64,000 bases of DNA from Enoplolaimus lenunculus. Its lineage: Eukaryota > Nematoda > Enoplea > Enoplida > Thoracostomopsidae. Numbering within the stretch: position 1 is the first letter of the stretch; the number at the start of each line of letters is the position of its first letter. The position numbers were made by a program, and so were the translations under genes. This document shows positions 1 through 14,700 of this stretch, piece after piece. The stretch covers positions 186,001-250,000 of the forward strand of contig JASANG010000424.1 in NCBI GenBank assembly GCA_030248215.1, in the 5' to 3' direction. Under the pieces are notes generated by a model. The model was not told the DNA's origin and did not search any database. It saw only the letters and a list, made by a program, of their open reading frames with translations.

Positions 1-470
1 CAAGATAACAACAATCTGATGAAAGCAATTAATGTAAATATTTATATATAGTTTGATTTTTGTAAAACTGAGAGATGTATGCATTGAGCTTACTATGTGT
101 CACCATCTAGCTTAAAATAAGAATTTGAAGATTAGGGTAGATAAACTTACAAAACGATGATCGAAACTATCGTAACACAAAGTAGATTATGTAGGCGCTT
201 GCAGTAAACGTACAAAATGGGTTTGTCTAAGTTTCTTCTATTGCATTTGGTTGATAATGAAACTTAAGTCATGAAATTACCTGTTCTTTTAATTCTGAAA
301 ATGTTATGGAATTTGGTATACAGACTTGGGTCAATGAACATAAAATTTCTCGTTTCATTCATCTTGGAACAGATAGGTAGATAAGTATTATTATCAATAA
401 TCCGCCTAATAGGCGTTCGCGAAGAAAAGTGTAGGGGAAGCTAATAATGGGTTACAGCTACTGTTTACAG
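1..470. other. No gene seen; probably intron of the 471-1564 gene
   Basis: AT-rich sequence without a convincing coding exon. Because the exon at 471 begins at a splice acceptor, this is most likely intronic. Confidence 0.4.
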
Positions 471-1564
471 ACATTTTCGTCGATAGCGTCAAAAACGTTA
501 GCTGGGCGACCGGATTATTCTTACGTTCTTGCTGATGCGTACGCAGTAATTGGCCGGTCACTTGGGCATGCGGAAAGATCTCAAGCACAAGTGATTGGTC
601 CAACTGCACAACGGCCTTCAGAAGTTGAACAAACAGCACAAGGTGATCGTATTGCTATTGGTGGACGTCATTATGCCATCAGCTATGGACGGTTGTATAC
701 GTATATAGCTGGATTGCTGCGTGGAATGCCTAACAATGTTGTTGTCCTTAATTCGTTGGGTAAGTGCGTTTTATCTTGAGAAAAGGTGTGCACTAATTGC
801 TTGGGGAAAGATGGAAATTTGGGCAGGAGTAGGATAGTTCGAGGACAGGTTGAATAAATATTGGTGAGATGGAATATTTTCTGGAAAGGTGGGGTGCAAC
901 ACTTAGCTGGGTATTTCAGGGAATACTTTGACGGATGTGTCATGTATTATGCACTTCTTTCTTTTGGCTTTTAAGATTTTTTTATTTTAGAGATGTTTAT
1001 TTTATTGGATTTGTTGGAAGAACTTGCTGAAGAAGTACGGTCACTTCCTGATGACAGTGATCGCACGAAGTATATCACGCAGTTGCTGGAAGCTAACGCA
1101 ACCGGTTCATTGAAACCAGGTAAGTACAGCATTGCGCTTTACACATGTTCGAAAACGATTACTTCTTCACTCAGTTGAGTATTCGGCTCATGACACATAT
1201 CAACCTGTTATCCCCGGAAAGCATGGAATTTTTCAAAATCATTTAAGACTGTTTGCAAAAGTAATTAATTTAACAGATTTTGCATTTGCCGGTAATGATT
1301 TTGTTCTGCATACAGTTGAGAATATTGAATAAAAGCAATGTAGTTTATTTTCTTCGGAAGACAATGATTATGGACTGTTTTATTGTTTTATTTGTGCTTG
1401 TAGTGATCTTTAAGTTGATTGCAGCACCTCGCCAAGTCACTACGCTCAGTTCAACTACAGAACAAGGCAAGCTATTTTTGGCGGAAGTCGATCTGACAAG
1501 TCTGAATCCGTTGAATATTCCTGTGAAATTATTGAAATTAACTGAAAGAACAAAATCGAAATGA
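471..1564 (+). CDS. 3' exons of an unrecognised gene
   Basis: Three exons join in phase: 471-759, 991-1119 and 1425-1564, the last ending in TGA. Donors are gtaagt-like (760, 1120); acceptors are tttacag, ttttag and attgcag. The joined reading frame gives about 185 residues. It contains a hydrophobic/leucine-rich stretch (FILLDLLEELAEEV, residues about 98-111 of this fragment) that looks like an amphipathic helix, followed by a lysine-rich tail ending KLTERTKSK. The leucine/acid pattern is reminiscent of HEAT-type helical repeats such as those in importin-beta-like proteins, but I do not recognise the family and assign no function. The exon at 471 starts in phase 0 after a plausible acceptor, so the gene very likely continues upstream, where nothing coding is visible in 1-470. 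The gene ends about 1.15 kb before the ARS2-like gene on the same strand. Confidence 0.6.
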
Positions 1565-2715
1565 TTAGTAGCTTTAATTTTATCCTTTTCTACCGCGAAC
1601 ACTTTCAATTATTTTTAAGCTGAGATTTGAACTAGGGATTATAGGATAGAAGCTGTGTATCATAACCGCTTGGCCATACTGGCTCGCGTGAGTTCTTTGC
1701 CTGGCCCGCGTGAGTTCTTTGCATCCTTCCTAGATTTTCCATTGAGCTCATGAGTAATTATTGTAAATAGGCGACTATTTCATATACTGGGTTTATACAG
1801 TTATATATATCGTTGTTTTATATAAGGAAAACGCAAAATGTCCATTTGTTTTAAAATGTTCAAAATGTAGTGTCTTCTAGCAACTAGCAACTCTAATGAA
1901 ATCCGTTCACTGATTGATTAAAGTAAAATTTTTGATTGTGTTGTTGCTTAACGATCATAATAGAAAGCGTTGAGCGGTTTAGGGGTGTTGAAGTTATATA
2001 GGTATCAGCATTTTTGACATTTGTAGCTAATGGTTTTAAAATGAAGTTTTAGACGTAATTAGTCTTCCCCGGTAATTCTCCCTTCTTTGATTTTAAAGTC
2101 TGCTTGATGAATTTATAAATTCAACAGGCAAATTTTTTTATTTTGATTTCTCAGTGCTGCTTTCAGCAGGTATTGATTCCGCATCAACAAACTAAGCGTT
2201 CATTTATGTTTGACGGAATTGCCATCTGGTGTAAACATTAACTTAAGAATGCACATCGAGCACACTAATTTTCTAATTTAGCCTAGGAGTACATTATCCT
2301 TGTAACGTTGCAGCAACAATAAGTTTGGTTCGATTCACTATCAAAGATATCAACTATCTTAAACTCATATCCTTCACAAAAGTGGAGTTCACTAACAAAA
2401 TAACGTTGAAAGATTCTTAGGAAAGTTTAGGTGCCGAGCAACGTGATTAAAATTAACTCATCAAGCGGAGTTTGGAGGCAATGATAACGTGCTAATGAGC
2501 TTGCTGAGGGGGGATTACGTCGTGGCTGGTGTAATTTTGCTGTAGCGATTAGCCACAACACCGGGACTGTGATAAATTCGTGTGCGCATACTAATGTGAT
2601 TCTAAGCCTATTTGGGCTACAAAGGTCTTTGAAATGTTTTTGAACCTGTTGCATGATGTTTCCTGAAATTTAGTTATGATTTCTAAATGGTAACCAAGAT
2701 TAAATGTAATAACCG
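1565..2715. other. Intergenic spacer, nothing recognised
   Basis: This 1.15-kb stretch between the stop of the upstream gene and the ARS2-like start contains no recognisable exon and none of the dispersed families found elsewhere. The promoter/5' UTR of the ARS2 homologue should lie here. It ends with in-frame stops just before ATG 2716. Confidence 0.4.
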
Positions 2716-5700
2716 ATGTCAAGGCATTATCAGGACTGGCAGGCGAAACATCGTCAAGATTTTATTCAACAAAGATCTCATCGCTCAACAGCAAATAGTG
2801 TGCAATCGGTGATTGGAAACTGTTCAGATAACAGATCGAGGCCTCGACTTCGAGCCCAAGAAGATAGTCGCAGCGGACAATGGGTGCGAAGTCAAGTAGC
2901 AGAGGTGAAATTTAAAGTATTCTGAGTTAAAATAGCGAATACGGGCCTTAATTGATGCAGGATATAGCACCAGATAGTAATAGGCATTGGCGAAAAACCA
3001 AATCTTGTGTTGGTTTATGACTTAAAATTACGTTTGGCTTCACGTTCGCGAACTCTTTATCATTATTATAACTGTGTACGGTGGAAGATTTGGTATTCAC
3101 CACTGGTGATACGGCGTTTTAATGACTGGATTTCAAACGAAGCTTAGATGGCTTTTAGCAGTTTCGTTTTTACTTTTAGTGAGCAAATAATGTTGATGCT
3201 ATGTATTTTCAAAAAGGAGACAATTATATTCGTAGTCCAGTTTTGGCATTCATATTTGCTTTTTTGCTTTTTGAGTATTTAAGACTTTTCAATCGCCATT
3301 CCCTGTTGTCTCGCTGCAATTTTAAACCCAATTCGAGTTTCTGGTGACGCTTCGTTTTTATTCATGGTCGTTACAAATTTGAATACGGGAGTTAATAGCC
3401 GAATTTGGAGAGATTTGCCAGGGTGGCAACAAAAATTTGAATTCAGATTCGGCAAAAATTGGCAGTTCGGATTTGTTTGTGAAGAGACCAAATCCTAAAG
3501 CCGAATCCAACAATGCCTGGCAATGTAATATGCTTACATTTTTAGACACTAAAAATTTTAAAAAATATGTAATTTGTTATATAAATCAATATTTTTTATT
3601 TTAGGTCAAGGGGCTCGAAATGTGCTATTAGCGAAAAAGTCAATTTTTGTCGGAATAATGATTGTTATTAGTTTTGCAGGTCGAAAAAATACAACGTTCG
3701 GATTCGGTAACTTAGCAGTAGATTCGGACTCGGTCACAACGTGGATTCGGTGCCACCCTGAAATGGGCACCAAAGCCGACAAAAGAATTAAAGTATTCCT
3801 TGGAATGTAAGGTAGAATTGTCGGATTGATAGCTATTAGTCAAGAAACCATTCTGGAACAGGACAAAAAATTTTATTAGGAATGCCTCTGTGATTGAATT
3901 ATTTTAGGCAAATCCGGCTTATGGTCGTATGCGTCGGCATGAGGAAACGTTTAGCGGGTCGTCAAATTCAAGGAAACGGTATTCTCCGGATCCCGAGTTT
4001 GGTAAGTTCGTGATTTGCTTAAATTTGTGCTAGAAATTTGTTTATTCAAGCGTAGTCGTCATAGGGCATGCGACTGAAAAATTAAAATCAGGAATTTTAA
4101 ATTAAATTTAGTTACATTTGAGTAATAAATTCAGTAGCGCAATTGAAATCATTAAATTTGGTGTAAAACACCTGTTATCGGGACGCAAGGGCATGCGACT
4201 GAAAAATGAAAATGATGAATTTACATGTATATTTGGTTAATGTTGTGTAATAAATTTAGTAGCGCAATTGGACCCATTAAGACTGGTGTAAAACAATTAT
4301 TATCGGGACGAATTTTATTGTATCTTGTAATTATAATATTGTAATTATAATATTACTACATAAAGATTAATTGATTTTAAATTTAGTTGTTTTATGGTGA
4401 GTTTTAGCTGGCGTTGGGCAACTTTATTATGAAAAAAATGACACTGACTATCACTACCGGCGGCCTAGCTCTCCGAAGTTTGCTAGAAAGAGCGATAATC
4501 AACATCAGAAGGATTCTAGACCCGAACAATCACGTGGAAGGTATGTATTCTTAAAATATTTTAAATAACAAAATATATGATGTCTGCTCCGAAAAGCTTA
4601 GTTTTCAATTGGAAATTAGCTAATTGCTGTTTAGCCTCGGAAGATAAGTTAGCTATGTACTTATCTTATGTTTTAGTTCACAGTCGAGTGAAAATGACGA
4701 TTACCATCGAGACAGACCTGTGGCGCATAATACTAATTACAATAGCAATAGCGATTACATTGATGCCCCGATTCGTGAGTTTTCGCCCAATTCTGGAAGT
4801 CGTGAACGTTTTGGATACCCGCTGTTAAGCTACGATGATGATGTGCCAGTTCACAATATTCCGTCTCTATTATCGATTCCGCCCCCCGCGGTTCCCCCAC
4901 GGCGACAAAAACCTCCACCTCTGTTGTCCCCATCGACGTTCAAGTCCGACGATCACGAAGCTGAGCCACCTGCCACCTATCAACATAATCCGACTGTTTC
5001 CCCAACGAAATTGCGCCGGCCCGTTCCTGAACTGTCAGGGGGTGGTAGCGCGAAGAAGTTTACGCTAGGCGATAAATTAGGAATTGCAAGTGGCGTCGTA
5101 GATACGGATAGTACGAATAATCGCGGTAGTATTGTACGATGTCATGAAACTGTAGATTTGAGGTTAGTTATTTAACGGCTGTCTTTAACAGTATTTATTG
5201 CCGAAAATTGATACAATTGTTGAGGATAGGGCTAATAATATAACAGCAGTAAAACTTCATTTTATCACAACATTGTGCGAAACCTGTAAACGATTTTAAT
5301 TCAGTGTTTTCATGACCCTTGAAGGGTTGTTAAACAAGGACGTAATACTGGAGGAGGTTTGTAAAGAATAGATTGTTGCCTTTAAATCAGACCTCACTAT
5401 TGTGCGAAACAATGCTATCGCCTTGCCGAATAACGGGCTAAAGTTAAATTGCAAAGTGATGGAGTTAGATTTCATTAACAAATTGATATTATCGTTATTG
5501 AGTTATATGTGCTACGTAGGGTGTTTAGTTCTGCATGCCGTATAGCTTGACCATTAAACGAGCGCAGGCATGGCAAGTTACATGCTCGTTTCATGATATC
5601 ACGCCACACTTACTAGATACTAATCCAGTGAGTTTTCCAATTTAAAAACATCGAGTAATGGTATTTTGTTTATCGCAAACAATGGTCAAACGCAAAATTA

Positions 5701-8700
5701 TAATCGAATGTTTTATTGTCGCAGAGAATATTTGAGACGATCTGCTGTTGGTAATAATATGGTGCCCAGTGTTCGAAGCATTGCAAGCGGTGGAAATATT
5801 GAAGCAAATACCCCGCATAATAATTCAAGGTAAAATTCATGTATTATTATTGTTTACACGAGAAAAGCATGTTTTATTTGGTGCAGCTGTCAGGTTACCG
5901 ACAGCTGCTGTATGCGCTGGTATCTTTGAAATTAGGGAAAACCCAGAATCAATAATCGCTCAAATATTGTAATAGACTAGTGTTAATTATTTCGTGTACC
6001 AGTTATTGAATGCCATTATAACAACGCTGTAGTCTTATATTGTTTTAAGCTCTACTAGTCAAACAAGTAAACAATTGTCCTTACCTGCGAATGAGACGGT
6101 AATTGTCGCTGCTTGCCAGGAAAAATCATCAGAACCCAGCTATGTTGTTGCGGATCCTGTTGGCTTTTCGGACCATTCGGTGCCACGAGATCCGTCGTCA
6201 CCGCCACCACCGGAACCATTTCCGCCAGCGCAACAACAACACCGCCAGCACCGGCCACTAATTTCGCCACAGCCATTGCTGCATAGGGATAACCTTGAAA
6301 TGACCACTGATAACAACTGCTCGGTGGGGATCGAAAGTGGCATTGCTGCAGAGATCATAGCAGCGGTTCGCGACAATTCAGACCAGCGCATACCGCTTTC
6401 GACAGCAGCAATGATGGCTCAGTCGTCGTCATTGTCGTCACATAGCGCTGCCGGCCGTCGACTGCCACCGACTAAAGTTGCTGTTCGCTTGGACGTTGCC
6501 AACAGCGGCCGTCGACTTGTTATTGCGCAACAACAGCAACAATCTAACGTGACGGTCGAACAATCAGCGGTAAGCACGCAATCGGTGACGACAGCTGTCG
6601 GCTGCGGGTTGCGGCGACAGTTGGATACGACTCCTACAGCGGCTGCTACGGAAACGACGGCAGCGGCGGCGACAGTTGACGCGGTAGTGTCCCCATCATC
6701 GTCGCCGTCGTTTGCAGCATCGCGATCAAGTCGCGACATTTCGTCGTCGCCGCCCCCACCTTCGCCTAATGGCGGTGACCACCGTTGTCACGTTGGAGAA
6801 GAAACGTTGAAGCGGTCGCCGCAGATTAGAAATAGTTGTGGCGACAGTGACAGTAGTTGTGACGGCGTTTTTAATAAGTAAGAAGATTTAGTAGTGTGAT
6901 GATATATTGTAGATTGACGTTTTCCTCGTATATCACTACAATGCGCCGTTCACAGTAATTTTGTCAATAATGTCACACAATGAATTAATTTTCAAAATGG
7001 CTCCTGGAACGTGCAGTGATAGACAATGGTTATTGGTAAGTTCTAAGGTTTGGCAGAAAAAGTTTGGTAGTCTTTGTAACGTTCACCGCAAATACCATGT
7101 TTTGATTCGTTTTAGCAATCCACGCCGGTACAGCGCGTCGTCACAAAATAGTACCAATGGCAGCAGCAACAGTATTCATCACGATAATAGCAATCATCGC
7201 AATAGTAAACGCAACAAAGCGAGGGCCGATAAACGACGTCGACAACGTAGCCGGCGTCGCCGTCGTCGGAGCTCGCGTTTATCCGCCGACAGAAGTGGAA
7301 CGCGGTCGCCAGAAGATCGCCCTGGCGGTCGACGCCCCAAGCAGCGAAAACAGGGTTCGACGATGACGCCGTCGCATATCGATACCAGTAAGCGCCGTCA
7401 CCGGCGTCGACGCTCGACGAGTCGTCGACGATCGACAAATCGTCGCGGCAACTACGATTGCGACCCTGGACGACGCCGAAGGATGTCGTCTTGGTCGTCG
7501 TCGCAATCGGCAACGAGCGATGCGACGTTTGTGTCTGGAGAGGTGACTCGAAGTGGGTCTAAACGAGCGTCTACACAGGTATCTGGAGAATTGTCTTATG
7601 AAACGTCGCGAAGAATGTCTCAAAGAGTGTCGTCTCGTGCGGCATCCCGCGAGGCGTCTTCGTTGACGTTGCAGACAGAACCGCCGATGGACCGGCCAGG
7701 AAAGCGGCGACATCGACATGAACAACGACGCACAGGCAACGTTACTGTAAAATCAGTGGTCCAGTTGCCCAAAGATGCTGTGACGCCGCTCGACGTAGTA
7801 CGAATGAAGCTACGCGAACCATCACGACAGCCGACACCACAAAAACCAAAGATACTGAAGCAGGAACAGAAACGTGCAGAGCGGAGGGGTGAACACAACC
7901 ACGGAGTGGATGAAGACGTTTCTTGTGTTAAGAAGCCAGCGATAGATAAAAGGTGAGATTGCCAAGGTAGGCTTAATGTAGGGCGGTCTTAGGTGGGAAG
8001 GCGCCCCCTCTCAAATGTTTAATATACAGCTGATTTTCAGAAGCACAAATGAAAAAATTACTGGTCACAGTTGATGTACAAAAACATAAAGAAAGACCTC
8101 CCCACATTTCAAAAATATCTGGGACTGCCGGTGGCTAGCGGTTCAGCGCATTTTCATCTTTAAAATTTGGTATCAGATGCCGAATTTAAAATGTTTCGAT
8201 TGAGTATTGGTTGTTTACGGTGTTATAGTAGTTTTCTAGTCCAGGCTTCTTGAAATTTGTATGGCGTTTGAAAGCGGTATCATACATAACATTTAATTTT
8301 GTTTGAAGATCAAACATTGCGGAACTGTTGGAATTTTTTAGCTCTATTTGCTCGCGCAGCTAGCTGTGTGACGATTCTTTGTTGTCTTTGTACGCTTGTC
8401 TATTTATTGATATGTTTGTATCTTATTTATTTTTATTGGTTTGTTTTGCTTTAGATCAGACCCGTCACATATTAAATGGCTTCATGACCGTTGGTCCACT
8501 TATGATCGCTTCGAATTAGAAACGACATTTGGTGCTAAAGTTGCTAAACAGATGTTTGACGCAACTTCCGTTTCGGCTTCTGGTCAACCACACGAGTCTA
8601 CTGCCGCTGAAGATGGACCGGTAATGGCGGCTTGCGGAGGTATCAAACTGAGCCGTGCAGTTCACGAGTATGGTGATGGCTTTGACGAGCCTTCTTTAGC

Positions 8701-11700
8701 ACCATCGCCAACGTCAGCGAGCGTAAAACCGAGTAGACACTGTCTGGACGGCGAGGCTGGACGAAAGTAAACATGAGCGATTGGTTTTCATTTATTTCTT
8801 ATTTCGTGATTTGGACTTGCGTGAAATCACGACAAGACCTATCTAACATTAAAATGTATAATGATTTGGTGTCCAGGAAGAATCAGGTTCCACTATATTT
8901 TCAATTTTTTTATCCGATAGTCCGGGGTTCGAATCCTAGTTTGGAGTCGAAAGTTTAATGTTAATTGTATATTTTATCAAACGGTTTCTTTGATTATGTT
9001 TTTGGCTAATTGTCATCTAAAAATTCTTGTAAAAATGCTAGTTCAGCTCGATCGGCGTTACATTATGGAAAATATATTAAATGCTTCGCTTATGCTCCAA
9101 AAAGCAAATTACCCGGCTTAACAATTTGTGCTAAGACATATACTTTATGGAAGTATAATAATTCTTGCAGAGGCCCTCATAAATCCGCTGATAAATACGG
9201 CGAGGTTTACAGTGATGCTCTTGTCGAATCATCTTCGCAACGGGATAAGACAATCTGTCGGATGAACAGGAGTACACTTTTGCCAGATGGCAGCTCAGCT
9301 AATGCCCCTTTACCTAGGCAAGCAAAAGGAGGTGGATATTGTGGCATTGAGGCTGAAACCAATGGATTCTCGAGTCCGACATCTGCACCGGTGTCATCCC
9401 AAGCCCAACCTGGACAGTCGGCCTATAATCGCTTGATGAGCTTTAAAGAGTTCTTGATGTCGTTGCCGAATGATACAGAAGATCAGGATACGGTGATCGC
9501 AAAGTATAACGAGTATAAGGTTAGTGAAAAGAGATGTGATATCTAGTCGAGCTTTGAGCATATAGAGACATTTTATTATCAGTAGTGATGTGCCGATCCC
9601 AAATATTTACCTATACCGATTCTTATTTTGATATTTTGCCAGTGCCGATACCGATGCGCATGCCGATTTCAATTTTGAAACGTTATGCTTCGTGAACCAT
9701 TAGGATTACTACATTACATTATTATAAACGGCAAGACATAACCCCTGACAACTATAAATATGGTTCAAATTTTATTAAACAGCTCATTTCAATTAATTTT
9801 TTGAAACACAAACGCAGGAGACATAACAGTTTCCTGATTAGACTCACTGATATACGACAGCGAAAGAAATTGATAGCATTTTAACTCACTGCTAAGTGCA
9901 AAAAGTATCGGCAATGAGTCAGCAAAGTTTTCGCAGTGCCGATGCCAATTATTTAAGCTAATAGGTAGCACATTCACTGTTGAGTTGGCACCGCTCCATC
10001 CAGTTTGCATCTTACCCCCATTAGCGAAACCCAAAACCGGGGAAGTTTCCACCCGCCACAAAAAATTCGTTTTTATGGCGGGCTGCTACCCCCTGAACCC
10101 CTACGATTTGAAAGTACACTAAACAAGATGGGTCGCTACCACCCCCCATGTCGGCACTAAGCGCTTCTCATACTTACGCGCCAAAACATTTCAAAACTAT
10201 TTCATTTATTTTAGCTCTTTCAACAATGAAATGTTTAGTGCAGCCCCCCCCCCCCCACATTTGCGTGTTAGCGTGGGGACTCTACAAAAGTGCCATGTTT
10301 CGTAGCTGGATGATGTCAATCCCGTATGCTATTCATCTCTACCGATATTTCATGGATCATTTATAGTATAGCGTTTGCTTTTCGGTCTACTTGTCATCCT
10401 GTTTTTTCCGTTTCAGAGCCGCATTCGACGCGAGCAAGCATCTGCGTTTTTCGATGCCCACAAAGATGAAGAATGGTTTAAGCGACGATATCATCCAGTG
10501 GCAAAGGCTGTAGCAGCAAATAAACGCACTGTTGACGTTAGACAACGACTTGATGTATTTATGCAGTTGCTCGTCCATGGTTGGATTGAGACCCCGTTGG
10601 AGTATACTGAGTCACGGTGAGTGTGAGAGGCCCTGGATATTAGCTAGGAGCAGACCCGTAGCCAGCTCAGCGAACTAGTAGGGTGGCTAACATTTTTCAG
10701 GAGTGACATGCAAGGATTTCAGATGACTACAACCAAGGTTGCGGTTTAGATAGGGGTGGTTAAGCTCATTGACCCCTCTGGCTGCGGGCCCGGCTCGGCG
10801 ATGGGCGACTGTAGGCATTCAACAGAGTTCATGTTTTGGTTTTAATTTGAAGTAAAATGAGTTCATTTACTCGTATACAGCCGATGTTCTGATATAGCTA
10901 AGTCGATTTATGGGCAAATTTCATGTTTTGCAACATTTATATTTTTTAGTTTTAAATCTTTTGGAATTTGTAATGTTTGGAATTTTTATTTTTAACTATT
11001 TTAATGTTTTATAGTTTTTTTAAGTTTTGTCTGCTAGTTTTTAGACGGATTCGGCAAACGCTGGATGCAGCAATGGTTCTTATGGAAGGCGGAACGGCGA
11101 CCGATTTGTCGTTTTTGTGTGTCGAAGATTACGGCGATGAAGAGAAGCAGGAAGAGATATGGGAGCGTGAGCAAGAGGCTAGGATACGGCGACAACAGCC
11201 CATGACCGAAGGTAAAGTTGCTATTTTGGTCCATACTCCATTCCTGAGAATAGAGTTTAGTTATATGTATGTAACAAAAAATTGATTTAAGTTTGTTTTT
11301 ACTTTTCCTGATGGCTAATTGCGTACCGTTTCTGTTTTGCAAATGGGTGGGTATAAATTGGTATTGTAATTATATTAGCTAGGGTTTTTAAAAGATTTTG
11401 TTTTTGTATAATTTTAAGAATACAGTGTGAACCCACAGAAGCAAGCACCTTTACAGCCAACTGCAATTGATTTAGAAATTATGCAGCATGCAAAAGATTA
11501 CAGGTAAGCGAACAACGTTTTTGAATATGACGGATATTTCGAATGTCAGTCATATATCTGTTATTCTAGTTATTGCAACTGTTTAAAGTCTTAATCTTTG
11601 GCGACGTATATCTGGCTTCTGTATTTTGTATTCTCTTGTACCATAGTGATGGCAACCATAACCAACTGGCAGTAGGCGCTACACACCTTTAAAAATCCGT

Positions 11701-14700
11701 GACGCTTGTCAGGTACAGTAAGAAATCGGTCGTCTTGGCCACATCAGCTTAGTGGTAATTTGTTTTTAGTTTCTAAAAAATTTTCTTTTTATTTTTTTAG
11801 TTATTTCATTCGCCAGAAGACTGGTCTACTCGATGAGCCGGATGAAATGCCACCACCAAAGGAGTGCCGTGGTGCTGTTGTCCAGGTGTGTATGGAGATT
11901 TTGCACTGGGCGTATATGTAACAATATGTAAAACGCTGATCACCTGTATGTGTACTGCTCGTATATTGCTCATATATGCTTTTTAAGGGAAAGGGCTAAG
12001 TTGCTCATAGCGGATTTGAATAAAACTGAAAAATTGTTGAAACAGAAACATAATTATAATTTTGAAGCGTTCCGCACTAATGTCTGAAGTGTAATTTTTG
12101 AGACGTATGCACGGCGCAACAAACGAGTTTTAATCCAGATCTGTCAATTTATGTGCCGTAGTTATTGAATAACGAAAAGGTTGTTATAAAGTTGTAGCCC
12201 AAGCCGTAATTCATTCCAAAGGCGAACTGGATTATAGTGCAATGTAAAGGTGCGGCTTAAACTAACCCAGAAGGGAATACTGCTGTTTGAACAAGCACCA
12301 GTATACCATGTTTTAAATCTCATATGTTAAATGACAATTTTAGGGATCAAAAAGCGGGTCAAACGCGGCTTCAACCTATCGTGTAATGGTGCATAAAACT
12401 CGTGCCGTATTAATTACAAACATTCCACCTGATGTTCCTCTGGACGAATTAAATACACTTTGTGCGCGCGTTCATGGCGCATTTTTGCGTGCATCACTTT
12501 GCGCGCCAAATTATAGCCGCGCGCCGCCAATAACCGCGCAATCTGCGCTTGCGAGCTATTGGCATTCGGCGCCGCTGTCGAAAATACTCGATAAGTTACG
12601 CTCGTTGCGATTGCGCGGTAGATATCTGGCGGCACGTGAATTTGATTTGCCAAAAGAGAAACGTGTCAAAGGGGTCGATGGGATTGTAGGTAAGCGTGTG
12701 GGAGTACTGCATGCAGGTGCGTTAGGATTTTATAAGGGTTATGTTCTGTAAAAAATTTTGTAGCGGGACTGGATTAGAAGCGGACATGTGGTGTGAGATC
12801 TGTAATTTCTTTCCTGGCTGAGCTCTGCAAAGTGTTTGCGTCTCTCATATAGTTGCATTACGGTCCTTAGTCTTACCAGCCCGGTTGTATGTAAAAGCAT
12901 GTGTAAAAGCTGTGAAACTCAAGTATTCTAATGATTACAACATTCTGAAGTAAATCGCAATTTGTGTGTTTTTGATGTTACTACTTGTGTTGTGTTTTGT
13001 TTTAGGCGATAAATCAATCGTTATACGCGATATTCAAATGGCAAAATCACTGATCAATTTTCTAGATAAGAAGCATAATTTGTGGATTATTGGGGATGGT
13101 TCTGGTAATGAGACTGGGCCGCAGGTATCACAGGCGACAAGCGCCCAAGCAGGAAAGATTTCTATGCACGGACAGGTAGCTACCGATCAAGAGGAAGAAG
13201 AGGGCGAAGCTTGTGAGAGTGCAATGCCTATGGTTACTCCGGAACCGGCAGCTGGAAATCATGGTGATGGTTTAATATTGAAGGTAAAGAGTTTTGTTTT
13301 TAGAATATGTAGCACATCGGCCAATTAAAAGAAATTCTGAAAGATGTGGTCTGATTTGAAATTCCAAATATAGTAGCATGCTAAATTTAATTAAAAAATA
13401 TTCGTAAATCTCAAAGTTCACCGTCTAAAACTTTTAACAAATCCACTCTTATCACCAACCGGGGACAGGGGCGCTATACATATTTGGGAATACGGGCAAA
13501 CATTTGTGTTGCCAAAGCTAGTAAATATGTTATTAATATGACGTACAGTCACATACAGAAATTAGTAAGTGCGAGGCAATCGCGACTGTTACATCTTCAA
13601 TCAAACTGTTTTTTCGTCGTTCAGCCGCCAGAACCGCTGCCTCGTGCGTGTGAAATGCAAAATCCGTTGATGCTAAACTTAGACAGTGTTGTCGAACGAA
13701 ACATGAAACAAATTATGGCAGAAGAAGCTACGAAACTTGCTACCGCAGCTCAGTTTGCCACAGAAACTGACAATCCTCTACTTCTGTCTGTTGTTTCCAG
13801 TTCTGAAGTCTCTGCAGTATCCCAAAATCGATCATCTATAATTCCTCTAGCGACGGGTCATCGTCTCCCAGATAATTATCAAGATCGATCATCTGTCTCC
13901 ATTGCAACGTGTGATGGTATCTATGGCATTGGCGTGCCAACGTCTAATTGTCAAGATCCATCATCTATCTCCATGACAACAGGCGAGCATTGCTTTGGCA
14001 ACTATGACGCAACGTTGGGTGGCGGCGTTGGTGTGGATCGCGATGAACAAATGACGAAAATATTAGACCGGCTGATTTTGTATCTTCGAATCGTTCATTC
14101 GATTGATTTTTACGGTGCCAAGTTTTACCCGACTGAGCACTGTGAGCCCCGTCGGATTGGAGTGATTACTATGCGGGATAAAGCGCTACTACACGCGACT
14201 CCAAATAATATTAACAAGGTGAGCTGAAAAGCTGGATTTATTTACTGGATAAACCGAATGGCCTCTCTATTTTGCTGGGCTATATGGGTGTACTGATCGC
14301 AATAGAGGTTCCGTACAGATGAAAGAGGTACCGACGTGATGTACGAAAGTTTTTGGGAAGCTTACTGCATAACGTAAGCTGTTATTGTCTTGAAGGCACG
14401 TTCATTGATGACTCATCGCAGTTTATAGGTTCATATTGATGGGATTCGAGAAATGTATATTGTTGGCTGGCTGAAAAAGCCAACCAGACTTGTATATACT
14501 GTGTGCTACTGATCGCTGTAGTGATGGTTACGCGTCGGACTGAAGAAAAATACGCGTTTAGATAACACTCTATGTTGAAGGGTTTCATGTAATAAATGTA
14601 GCAGCTGTTCATTGTTTTTTGATGATATTTATTTAATCCTCATCCATTTATTTATTGTATTTTTGTTTTAGCATATTACCGGATTTGAACAACGTATGAA

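Noticed and set aside
6140-6739. Minus-strand frames opposite ARS2 exon 6
   Set aside because: The plus strand is phase-consistent with eight upstream and downstream exon junctions; the minus frames are shadows of a CG-rich exon.
7112-7898. Minus-strand Arg/Cys-rich frames opposite ARS2 exon 7
   Set aside because: Same reason: shadow of the Arg/Ser-rich plus-strand exon.
8915-8950. tRNA gene suggested by GGGGTTCGAATCC
   Set aside because: Only a B-box-like stretch is present; no cloverleaf with acceptor stem or anticodon arm can be drawn upstream.
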